From: Modestobacter marinus
Lineage (GTDB): Bacteria > Actinomycetota > Actinomycetes > Mycobacteriales > Geodermatophilaceae
Direction: 5' to 3'
Length of the DNA stretch: 64,000 nucleotides
Assembly (NCBI RefSeq): GCF_019799945.1
Contig: NZ_JABGCH010000017.1
Coordinates: 1 to 64,000, forward strand
Below, piece after piece: positions 40,717-47,974 of the stretch. Each line of letters begins with the position of its first letter. The first letter of the stretch is position 1. The position numbers and the translations under genes are program-made. Below the pieces are notes generated by a model. It was given only the letters and a program-made list of their open reading frames with translations. It was not told the origin of the DNA and ran no database searches.

Positions 40717-43541
40717 ACCTCCGCCGCTCTCGCGGGGCCACCGCGACGCCCACCCGGCAGAGCAGCGAGGACGCCCCGGTGCCGACCCCCGCCGGACCGG
40801 CGGCGCTCGTGCCACCGGGGTGCCTGCACCAGCAGGTCAGCGCCGCGCTGGCCACCTGGCAGCTGGACGGCGCCGAGGCGCTCCTGCGCCAGGTCGACGG
40901 CGTGCAGTCCGCGGCCGGCGGCCGCGCCGGGGCGCCGCTCTCCTCGCTCGCCCGCGCCTGGGCCGACACGCTCCGCGCCGAGCTGCTGGTCCGGCGGTTG
41001 CGGCTGTCCGGCTGGTCGCTGGTCGGCGAGCCGCTCGTCGAGGGCGGCCCCGAGCAGGCCGGCTCCCTGGACCTGCACCAGGACGGGGAGCCCGCCGTCT
41101 CCGACGAGGCCCCCGTCGACCGGGCCGACCGGTCGCAGGCGGCGGCGCACGTCGCCGAGGCGATCGCCCTGGTGCGCGCCGCCCGGGCGGCGTTCGACGC
41201 CCAGGACGACGACGTACACCGAGCCGCCGGCCTGGCCCGGCACGCCCGCATCCAGCTGCTGTCCCGCCGGGTGGACCAGGCGATGGACGAGGCCGTCGAG
41301 TCCGCCAGCCTGCTCGACCCGCCGCTGCCGGCCAGCCCGCTCGCGGTGCACGCACTCAGCTCCCTGGCCTCCGTGCTGGCCGACCTGGAGCTCATGCCGC
41401 TGGCGCTGCAGTACCAGCGGCGGGCGGCCGAGACCGCGGCCGAGCTCGCCGCCGGAACGGCGGACCCGGCGCCGGCCGCGCTGGCGGGTGAGGCCGCGAC
41501 CCGGCTGGCCGCGCTGACCGCCGAGGTGGGCGAGGGCCTGCTGGACGACGGTGACCCCGACGCCGCCGGGTACTTCGCCGAGGCGCGGGAGCTCGCCGTC
41601 CGGGCGCTGGCCCAGCTGCCCGAGGGCGACCCGGTGCTGCTCGACGCCCAGGCGGTGCACGGCTGGGCGCTGGTCGGCCTGGGCGAGCACGACGCCGCGG
41701 TCCCGCTGCTGCGCGGCGTCGTCGGCACCGCCACGTCCGTCCAGGACGGCGCCCTGCTGGCCTCCGCGGAGCTGGGTCTGGGGCGGGCGCTGCGCCGGTC
41801 CGGTGATCCGCGCGCCGCCGACGACCACCTGGCGACCGCGCTCACGCTGGCCACCGAGCACGGGTTGCCGCGACTGCGCTGGGCCGCGCTGCGCGAGCTG
41901 TGCACGCTGCACGCCGAACTGGACGACGCCGCCCGCGCACTGCCGTACCTGCAGGCCTACCTCGCCGACGAGCTGGACCGGGTCGACGAGCGCCGCACCC
42001 GCTGGGTGGGGCTGTTCGGCCGGCGCAAGAGCCTGCTGGAGAACGAGCGGGCGGCCCTCCAGCTGCGCCGCCAGGTCTACGAGGACCCGCTCACCCACCT
42101 GCCGAACCGCCGGTTCGCCGAGACCCGGCTCGACGGTCTGCTCTCCACCGGGTCCGCGCCGGCGCTCGCCGTCGTCGACGTCGACCACTTCAAGTCGATC
42201 AACGACGCGGCCGGCCACCCCGGCGGCGACGCGGTGCTGCGGGCGATCGGGCAGCTGCTGGTCGACGGGTGCCGCGACACCGACGAGGTGTGCCGGTGGG
42301 CTGGTGACGAGTTCGTCATCCTGCTGCCCGACACGACCGCGGAGCAGGCGGAGCGGGCGCTGGAGCGGATCCGCCGCTCGATCTCCGCGCACGACTGGTC
42401 GGCGCTGGGCGTGGACGTGCCGGTGACGATCAGCGTCGGCATCGCGTCCGCCGCCCGCGGCGACGACCGGCGGACGCTGTTCGCCGCCGCCGACGGCGTG
42501 CTCTACGACGCCAAGCGGGCCGGTCGCGACCGGGTCGTCCGGCTGTCCGCGGTCACCCAGACCCGCGCCGAGGAGCCCGCCGGGCCGGTCGCTCCGGAGG
42601 CAGCGGCGGCGGTGTCTAGGGTCGACGGCGTGACCTCCTCCCCGCGCGACGCCGACCCCGACCGCGGCGGGGTGGACCCCGCCGACGACGCCGGCGGCTT
42701 CGCGGCGCTGCTGGTCGAGCCGCCGGTCCAGCCGGCCCGGGCACGCGACCCGCTGGACGAGCTGTTCGGGGCGCCACCGGCCGCCGAGCCCCGGCGTACC
42801 GAGGAGCCCCGGGTGGAGCGGCCGCGCGCTCCGGAGGCCGCCCCCGAGCAGCCGGCCGCGGTCGCCCCTCCGCAGGTCGCCCCGGTCACCGGCACGCCGG
42901 TCACCCGGGAGCCGGCCCTGCCCACCGGTCCCGACGTCATCTGGGCCACCGGCCGGAGCACCGACCAGGTGCTGGCCCTGGTCCGGGAGGCGCGCCGCGA
43001 GCACCCCGACCACCCGGCCGTCGTGGTGCGGGCCAGCGCGGAGACGCTGGTCGCCCTCGCCTCCGAGCACGACGCCTACACGACGATCGACGCGGCGGCG
43101 ATGGCGGCGGCCGTCGGGCCGGTGCCCGAGGCCCTCGGTCGGGTCGGCGTGCTGTGCGCCAGCAGCGGTGACACCCCGATCGCCGCCGAGGCGGCGTTCG
43201 TCGCCCGGGTGACCGGGACCGACGTGGTGCGGGTGGACGACGTCGGCGGCAACCGCATCGGGCCGCTGCTCGCCGACCGGTCGCTGCTCACCGACGTCGA
43301 CTGCCTCGTCGTGGTCGCCGGCCTCGACGCCGCCCTGGCCAGCGTGGTCAGTGGGCTGACCGAGGTCCCGGTGGTCGCCGTCCCCACGTCGGCCGCGTCG
43401 GCCGGCTCCTTCGGCGGGTTCGGCGCGCTGCTCACCATGCTGAACTCCGCCGCCCCCGGGGTCGTGGTGAGCAACATCGACAACGGCTGGTCGGCCGGCG
43501 TCTTCGCCGCCCGCATCGCCCGCCGCACCGCCCGGCGTTAG
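40713..43541 (+). CDS. Helical-repeat GGDEF protein fused to a LarB-like (PurE-related) domain
   Basis: A 942-residue ORF. Residues 1-440 are helical repeats and 450-610 a GGDEF domain with AGDEF (530-534) and RxxD (RDTD) five residues before it, paralogous to the gene upstream. After a Pro/Ala/Glu-rich linker, residues 740-942 match LarB, the AIR-carboxylase-like enzyme that carboxylates and hydrolyses nicotinate adenine dinucleotide for the nickel-pincer cofactor: VGVLCASSGDTPIAAEA, RVDDVGGNRI, PTSAASAGSFGG and SNIDNGWSAG. There is no stop between the parts, but a TAGGGT hexamer seven bases before GTG 42630 (residue 640) could express LarB alone as a leaderless gene. LarC follows two genes later. 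No LarE is present. Confidence 0.8.
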   Translation: MNLRRSRGATATPTRQSSEDAPVPTPAGPAALVPPGCLHQQVSAALATWQLDGAEALLRQVDGVQSAAGGRAGAPLSSLARAWADTLRAELLVRRLRLSGWSLVGEPLVEGGPEQAGSLDLHQDGEPAVSDEAPVDRADRSQAAAHVAEAIALVRAARAAFDAQDDDVHRAAGLARHARIQLLSRRVDQAMDEAVESASLLDPPLPASPLAVHALSSLASVLADLELMPLALQYQRRAAETAAELAAGTADPAPAALAGEAATRLAALTAEVGEGLLDDGDPDAAGYFAEARELAVRALAQLPEGDPVLLDAQAVHGWALVGLGEHDAAVPLLRGVVGTATSVQDGALLASAELGLGRALRRSGDPRAADDHLATALTLATEHGLPRLRWAALRELCTLHAELDDAARALPYLQAYLADELDRVDERRTRWVGLFGRRKSLLENERAALQLRRQVYEDPLTHLPNRRFAETRLDGLLSTGSAPALAVVDVDHFKSINDAAGHPGGDAVLRAIGQLLVDGCRDTDEVCRWAGDEFVILLPDTTAEQAERALERIRRSISAHDWSALGVDVPVTISVGIASAARGDDRRTLFAAADGVLYDAKRAGRDRVVRLSAVTQTRAEEPAGPVAPEAAAAVSRVDGVTSSPRDADPDRGGVDPADDAGGFAALLVEPPVQPARARDPLDELFGAPPAAEPRRTEEPRVERPRAPEAAPEQPAAVAPPQVAPVTGTPVTREPALPTGPDVIWATGRSTDQVLALVREARREHPDHPAVVVRASAETLVALASEHDAYTTIDAAAMAAAVGPVPEALGRVGVLCASSGDTPIAAEAAFVARVTGTDVVRVDDVGGNRIGPLLADRSLLTDVDCLVVVAGLDAALASVVSGLTEVPVVAVPTSAASAGSFGGFGALLTMLNSAAPGVVVSNIDNGWSAGVFAARIARRTARR
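42617..42622 (+). promoter_or_regulatory. Internal leaderless promoter for the LarB part
   Basis: TAGGGT ends seven bases before GTG 42630, inside the GGDEF-LarB ORF and in the same frame. The spacing equals that of several other predicted leaderless genes in the window. It implies a second, shorter LarB product of about 303 residues. Confidence 0.5.
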
Positions 43542-43579
43542 GCTGGCCCCGCCGGGGTCCGAGGACCGGAGGTCCACCC

Positions 43580-44299
43580 GTGACGAGCGACGGCCACACC
43601 GGCGACCGAGCCGCCGACCAGGCCCTCGAGGTGCTCGGTCGGCTCTCGCTGCGCGAGCACTCCATGGACAGCCTGCTGCGGACGGTGGCCGAGGTGGCCA
43701 AGAGCGTGCTGCCCGGTGACGCGGAGGTCTCGATCTCCGTGCTGGTCAACGACCGGCCCTCCACCGCGGTGTACACCGGCCGGCTGGCCCTGGACTGCGA
43801 CGAGTCCCAGTACGGGCGCGGGTACGGCCCCTGCCTGCACGCCGCCAGCACCGGTGAGGTGACCGAGGTCCCCGACGCCGAGCAGGAGACCCGGTGGCCG
43901 GACTACGCCCGCCGGGCCGTCGAGCACGGCAGCCGCAGCTCGCTGTCGGTGCCGCTGCCGGTCAGCGAGCACGTCCGGGTGGGCCTGAACGTCTACGCCC
44001 GCCGGCCGCACGCGTTCGACGAGCACAGCCGGGCGGTCGCGGGCCGGCTCGCGCCCTACGCGGCCGTCGCCGTAGCCAACATGCACGAGTACCAGAGCGC
44101 CCGGGACCAGGCGCGGAACCTCGAGGTCACGCTGGGGGCGCGGGAGGTCATCGACCAGGCCAAGGGCATCCTCATGGAGCGGCACCAGCTGACCGCCGAC
44201 CAGGCGTTCCAGTTCCTGGCCCATGCGTCGCTGCACGCCGGCCGCAACCTGCGCGACGTCGCCGAGCACCTGGTGGGCACCGGGGAGATCATGCTCTGA
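43580..44299 (+). CDS. GAF-ANTAR transcription antiterminator
   Basis: RNA-binding regulator of 239 residues. An N-terminal GAF domain (about 18-160, with YGRGYGPCLHAA) senses an unknown signal. The C-terminal ANTAR domain (about 180-235) reads REVIDQAKGILMERHQLT...AFQFLAHASLHAGRNLRDVAEHLV, with the conserved Ala/Lys-Gly-Met pattern. ANTAR domains bind tandem hairpins in nascent mRNA and prevent termination. The start has GGAGG nine bases upstream, and a TAGGCT hexamer overlaps the stop codon of the LarB ORF. It lies between LarB and LarC, a likely target region. Confidence 0.9.
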   Translation: MTSDGHTGDRAADQALEVLGRLSLREHSMDSLLRTVAEVAKSVLPGDAEVSISVLVNDRPSTAVYTGRLALDCDESQYGRGYGPCLHAASTGEVTEVPDAEQETRWPDYARRAVEHGSRSSLSVPLPVSEHVRVGLNVYARRPHAFDEHSRAVAGRLAPYAAVAVANMHEYQSARDQARNLEVTLGAREVIDQAKGILMERHQLTADQAFQFLAHASLHAGRNLRDVAEHLVGTGEIML

Positions 44300-44340
44300 G
44301 GCCGGTCCCGGCCGCGCCGCGGGACCGGCATGATCGCCCG

Positions 44341-45543
44341 GTGACCATCGGGTGGCTGGACCTGTCGGCGGGCGCGAGCGGGGACATGCTGCTCGGCGCG
44401 CTGGTCGACGCAGGTGTGCCGCTGGAGGTCCTCGCCCGCGCCGTCGCGGTGCTGCCGGTCGAGCCGGTGCGGCTGACCGCCGAGCCGGTCACCCGGCACG
44501 GGCTCGGCGCGACCCGGGTGCACGTGTCCGCCCCGGACAGCCCGCACCACCGCACCTGGGCCGACGTGCGCGCCCTGCTGGCCGACGCGGCGCTCCCCGC
44601 GGCCGTGCGGGAGGGAGCGCTCGACGTCTTCGCCCGGCTCGCCGAAGCCGAGGGGCGGGTGCACCGGGTGGCGCCGGACGACGTCCACTTCCACGAGGTC
44701 GGCGCGCTCGACGCGCTCGCCGACGTGGTGGGCGTGGTCGCCGGCTTCGAGCACCTGCGGCTGACCTCGCTGTCCGCCTCCCCGGTGGCCCTGGGCAGCG
44801 GCTCGGCGCGCGGCGCGCACGGGGTCGTCCCCGTTCCGGGGCCCGCCGTCCTGGAGCTGCTGCGCGGGGTGCCCGTGCTCGCCGGGCCGGTGCCCGCCGA
44901 GACCTGCACCCCCACCGGGGCCGCGCTGCTGGCCGCCCGGGTCCAGGAGTGGACGACGCTGCCACCGATGCGGGTGCAGCGGGTGGGCAGCGGCGCCGGG
45001 GGCCGCGATCCCGCCGAGCTGCCCAACCTCGTCCGGCTGGTGCTCGGGGACCCGGTGGCCGAGCCGTCCGACGGGGTGCTGGTGGAGACCAACGTCGACG
45101 ACCTCGACCCCCGGCTGTGGCCCGGGGTGCTCGGTGAGCTGCTGGCCGCCGGGGCCGCCGACGCCTGGCTCACGCCGATCCTGATGAAGAAGGGCCGCCC
45201 GGCGCACACGCTGTCGGTGCTGTGCCCGACGGGGGCGCTCCCCGCCGTCCAGGACGTGGTGGTCGGCAGCACCTCGACGATCGGGATGCGCGTGCAGCCG
45301 GTGCGGAAGGTCGCGCTGGACCGCGTGCAGGACTCCGTCGAGGTGCTCGGCGGGCGGATCGGGGTGAAGGTGTCCTCCGCCGCCGGCCGGGTGCTCAACG
45401 TCAGTGTCGAGTTCGAGGACGTGGCCGCGCTCGCCCGGGCGACCGGTCTGCCGGCCAAGGAGGTGCTGCGGGCCGCCACCGCCGCGGCGCACGCCGCACA
45501 CCCGGGGGCATCGGCTACCCTCGGACACCGAGAAGGGGAGTAG
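44341..45543 (+). CDS. larC: LarC, nickel-inserting enzyme of nickel-pincer cofactor synthesis
   Basis: CTP-dependent cyclometallase that inserts nickel into the pincer ligand; 400 residues. It begins IGWLDLSAGASGDMLLGAL, with HFHEVGALDALADVVGV and TPTGAALLAA in the first half. ETNVDDLDPRLWPGVLGELL, WLTPILMKKGRPAHTL and STSTIGMRV lie in the second. It is a single ORF, unlike the split larC1/larC2 of Lactiplantibacillus. Its last codons overlap the 5' part of the manganese riboswitch, whose promoter (TACCCT, 45516-45521) lies inside this gene. Neither LarE nor a lactate racemase LarA is in the window. Confidence 0.92.
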   Translation: MTIGWLDLSAGASGDMLLGALVDAGVPLEVLARAVAVLPVEPVRLTAEPVTRHGLGATRVHVSAPDSPHHRTWADVRALLADAALPAAVREGALDVFARLAEAEGRVHRVAPDDVHFHEVGALDALADVVGVVAGFEHLRLTSLSASPVALGSGSARGAHGVVPVPGPAVLELLRGVPVLAGPVPAETCTPTGAALLAARVQEWTTLPPMRVQRVGSGAGGRDPAELPNLVRLVLGDPVAEPSDGVLVETNVDDLDPRLWPGVLGELLAAGAADAWLTPILMKKGRPAHTLSVLCPTGALPAVQDVVVGSTSTIGMRVQPVRKVALDRVQDSVEVLGGRIGVKVSSAAGRVLNVSVEFEDVAALARATGLPAKEVLRAATAAAHAAHPGASATLGHREGE

Positions 45544-45650
45544 CCCCCCGACCGCTGGTCGACATGCTGGCGCGCTGGTGCGCCCGGTCAGCGGGCCCGC
45601 GCCCCGGCGCGGGTGGGCGAGACCTTCGACCCGAGCGGTCACCTGTCGGT
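45528..45650 (+). ncRNA. yybP-ykoY manganese riboswitch
   Basis: The region shows the two conserved halves of the Mn2+-sensing yybP-ykoY aptamer. AAGGGGAGTAGCC (from 45531) forms the first metal-binding loop. GGGCGAGACCTTCGACC (45615-45631) forms the second, and is preceded by the hairpin CCCGCG/CGCGGG. A TACCCT hexamer at 45516-45521 gives a transcript beginning near 45528, still inside larC, and the larC stop codon lies in the aptamer. The downstream gene encodes a predicted Mn exporter, the classic target. The remaining 60 bases before the GTG would be the expression platform; I cannot tell if it acts on transcription or translation. Confidence 0.88.
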
Positions 45651-45710
45651 GCGCCGCCGGTCGGAGGCCACCCGTGCCCCGCCCGGCCGCGCGGAGCGGA
45701 AGAGAGCACT

Positions 45711-46310
45711 GTGGTCCCCTCGGTCATCCTGGCCGCCTTCGTCCTGGTCCTGCCGGTCGAGCTGCCGGACAAGACACTGTTCGCCACCCTCGTGCTGGCC
45801 ACCCGGTTCCCGGCGCTGCCGGTGTTCGTCGGGGTCGGCACCGCGTTCGGCCTGCAGGTCGCCATCGCGGTGACCGCCGGCAGCCTGCTGTCCCTGCTGC
45901 CGGAGGCGCTGGTCAGCGCCGTCGTCGCGGTCCTGTTCCTGGTCGGGGCGGTGCTGCTGTGGCGCAGCGCCGCGGCCGGGCCCGAGGACGACGAGGAGGC
46001 CGCGCAGACCCGCGAGCAGACCTCCTTCCTGCGGGCGGCCGCGGTCTCCTTCGGCGTGCTGTTCGCCGCCGAGTGGGGCGACCTCTCCCAGCTGGCCACC
46101 GCGGGCCTGGCCGCCCGCTACGACGAGCCGATCTCGGTCTTCGCCGGTGCGTGGGCTGCGCTGCTGGTGGTCTCGGGGCTGGCCGCGTTCCTGGGCCGGA
46201 GGCTCGCCGACCGGCTGCCGGTGGCCATGATCCGCCGGGTCGCCGCCGTCCTCTTCCTGGTCTTCGCGGTGGTCGCCGTGGTGGAGACGGTCCGCACCCT
46301 CGCCGGCTGA
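45711..46310 (+). CDS. GDT1/TMEM165-family manganese exporter
   Basis: Membrane cation transporter of 199 residues with about six membrane segments in two halves. Each half has the family motif ExGD(K/R)(T/S) in variant form: VELPDKTLFATL in the first (Pro replacing Gly) and AEWGDLSQLAT in the second. Bacterial members export Mn2+ or Ca2+. The manganese riboswitch immediately upstream strongly supports Mn2+ export under manganese excess. GTG 45711 follows GGAAGAGAG. A terminator-like hairpin follows. Confidence 0.9.
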   Translation: MVPSVILAAFVLVLPVELPDKTLFATLVLATRFPALPVFVGVGTAFGLQVAIAVTAGSLLSLLPEALVSAVVAVLFLVGAVLLWRSAAAGPEDDEEAAQTREQTSFLRAAAVSFGVLFAAEWGDLSQLATAGLAARYDEPISVFAGAWAALLVVSGLAAFLGRRLADRLPVAMIRRVAAVLFLVFAVVAVVETVRTLAG

Positions 46311-46328
46311 GGTCCCACCCCGACGGGT

Positions 46329-46359
46329 CAGCGCGCGCTCAAGCCCGGAGGGCGCGCTG
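46329..46359 (+). terminator. Terminator after the Mn exporter gene
   Basis: CAGCGCGC-CTC pairs with GAG-GGCGCGCTG around AAGCCC, about 11 base pairs, beginning 18 bases after the stop. Confidence 0.6.
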
Positions 46360-46363
46360 CCGA

Positions 46364-46405
46364 CTGCTCCCCCGACGGCCGAGGGACGGCCACCGACGGG
46401 AGCAG
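46364..46405 (+). promoter_or_regulatory. Hairpin that could hide the ribosome-binding site of the next gene
   Basis: CTGCTCCC (46364-46371) is complementary to GGGAGCAG (46398-46405). The second arm contains the GGGAG ribosome-binding site and ends two bases before ATG 46408. If formed, this stem would hide the Shine-Dalgarno, giving translational control. Confidence 0.45.
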
Positions 46406-46407
46406 CC

Positions 46408-46995
46408 ATGGAGACCATCCGCCTGGAGGAGTCGCAGGACGCGCTGGCGCTGACGGCCGCGGTCGTGGCCGCACAGCGTCAGTTCGCGCAGCGCCTGCGC
46501 CAGCGCACGGTCCCCGACCCGCTGACCGGGCTGCCGGTGCGCAGCCTGCTCATCGACCGGCTCGAGCACGCCCTGGCGGCCGCCGGCCCGCACACCGGTC
46601 GGCTCGCCGTCCTGTGCTGCACCCTCGACGGCATCACCGTCCTGGAGGACCTGCACGGGGCGGCGGTCGCCGACGCCGCCCGCGCCGAGGCCGGCGGCCG
46701 GCTGGTGGCCAGCGTCCGGCAGGGGGACGTCGTCGCGCGGATCAGCGCGCAGACCTTCGTGCTGCTGTGCCCCGGCGTCCCCGAGCGCGCCGACGCCGAG
46801 GGCATCGCCCGCCGTGTCGCCGCCGCCTTCGACGAGACCCTGCGCCCGCGGCCCGGCATCGAGCACCGGGTGCGGATCAGCGTCGGGGTGGCGCTGTCCG
46901 GGCACGCCTCGACCCCGGCGTCCCTGATCGCGTCGGCCAACGGGGCGATGACCCGGATCCGGCACGAGCGGCAGGGCAGCGGCCGGCACGGCTGA
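46408..46995 (+). CDS. Degenerate GGDEF-domain protein
   Basis: A 195-residue GGDEF fold without the catalytic loop. It keeps DPLTGLPVRSLLIDRLEHAL and the closing RVRISVGVALSG. At the position of GGDEF it reads ISAQTF, and the metal-site Asp region reads LCCTLDG, so it cannot be a standard cyclase. It may bind a nucleotide or serve as a protein-interaction domain. No other domain is attached beyond a short N-terminal helix. It lies between the Mn exporter and the MerR regulator on the same strand, with a hairpin over its ribosome-binding site. Confidence 0.8.
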   Translation: METIRLEESQDALALTAAVVAAQRQFAQRLRQRTVPDPLTGLPVRSLLIDRLEHALAAAGPHTGRLAVLCCTLDGITVLEDLHGAAVADAARAEAGGRLVASVRQGDVVARISAQTFVLLCPGVPERADAEGIARRVAAAFDETLRPRPGIEHRVRISVGVALSGHASTPASLIASANGAMTRIRHERQGSGRHG

Positions 46996-47016
46996 CCGGT
47001 CTCCCGGGAAAGGCAC

Positions 47017-47047
47017 TTGACCCTGACGCTGCGTCAGGCTGTTCCCT
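47017..47047 (+). promoter_or_regulatory. MerR-type promoter/operator of the TipA-like gene
   Basis: A -35 TTGACC (47017-47022) leads into the perfect dyad CCTGACG-CTG-CGTCAGG (47022-47038). The dyad thus lies in the spacer before a weak -10 near 47042-47047, giving the about 19-base spacing typical of MerR-activated promoters. The site is 30 bases before the gene, so autoregulation is likely. Confidence 0.75.
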
Positions 47048-47078
47048 CGTCCCTGTCAGGAGAGAGAGAGGAGGGGCG

Positions 47079-47840
47079 ATGAGCTGGACGGTCGGCGAGC
47101 TGGCCCGGCTGGCCGGGGTCACGGTGCGCACGCTGCACCACTACGACCGGATCGGGCTGCTGCAGCCCAGCGGGCGGACAGCGGCGGGCTACCGCAGCTA
47201 CGAGCTGCCCGACCTGGACCGGCTGCAGCAGGTGCTGGTCTACCGGGAGCTCGGGTTTCCCCTCGAGGAGGTCGCGACCCTGCTGGACGACCCCGACGCC
47301 GACCCCGCGGAGCACCTGCGCCGGCAGCACCGGCTGCTGCGGGACCGGCTCGAGCGCACCCAGGCGATGGTCGCGGCCGTCGAGAAGGAGATGGAGGCAC
47401 GGCAGATGGGGATCCAGCTGAGCCCGGAGGAGCGGTTCGAGGTCTTCGGGGAGCACGACCCGGCGCGGTACGAAGCCGAGGTCGAGGAGCGCTGGGGCGA
47501 CACCGACGCCTACCGGCAGTCGCAGCGGCGGACGGCGTCCTACGGCAAGGACGACTGGCTGCGGATCCAGGCGGACGGCGAGGACGTCGAGGCGCGGTTC
47601 GCCGCGGCGCTGCGCGAGGGCGTCCCCGCCGACTCGGCGCGGGCGATGGACCTGGCCGAGGAGCACCGGCAGCAGATCACCCGGAACTTCTACGACTGCC
47701 CGCCGGCGATGCACGCCGCCCTGGGGCGGATGTACGTCGAGGACGAGCGGTTCACCGCCCACTACGAGCAGCGGGCCGCGGGGCTGGCGCAGTACGTGAG
47801 CACCGCCGTCCAGGCCAACGCCACCCGCCAGGGCGGCTGA
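47079..47840 (+). CDS. MerR-family regulator with TipAS drug-binding domain
   Basis: TipAL-like activator of 253 residues. The N-terminal MerR winged helix (1-70) starts WTVGELARLAGVTVRTLHHYDRIGLL, followed by a coiled coil (75-115). The C-terminal TipAS domain (about 130-250) has EVEERWGDTDAYRQSQRRTASYGKDDW. TipAS domains bind thiopeptides and other peptide antibiotics, sometimes through a Cys; this protein has a Cys in NFYDCPPAMH. Such regulators activate their own promoter, and a matching operator lies upstream. An MFS exporter and a FUSC-like protein follow and may be targets. Confidence 0.9.
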   Translation: MSWTVGELARLAGVTVRTLHHYDRIGLLQPSGRTAAGYRSYELPDLDRLQQVLVYRELGFPLEEVATLLDDPDADPAEHLRRQHRLLRDRLERTQAMVAAVEKEMEARQMGIQLSPEERFEVFGEHDPARYEAEVEERWGDTDAYRQSQRRTASYGKDDWLRIQADGEDVEARFAAALREGVPADSARAMDLAEEHRQQITRNFYDCPPAMHAALGRMYVEDERFTAHYEQRAAGLAQYVSTAVQANATRQGG

Positions 47841-47974
47841 TCCTCCGGCGGCGCACTGCGCTCACCCGCCGTCCCGCGTGCCCTGTGACGCGCGGGGCGC
47901 GGGGGACGTCCCTGTGGCGGGCGCCACCGCGTCGTTCCCCCCGGACGGACCGGTCCGGGCCGCATCCTGGCCGG

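Noticed and set aside
39981-43577. A 1198-codon minus-strand open frame
   Set aside because: It is the GC-rich shadow of the two GGDEF genes on the other strand: low-complexity Gly/Arg/Gln/Val composition and no domain motifs.
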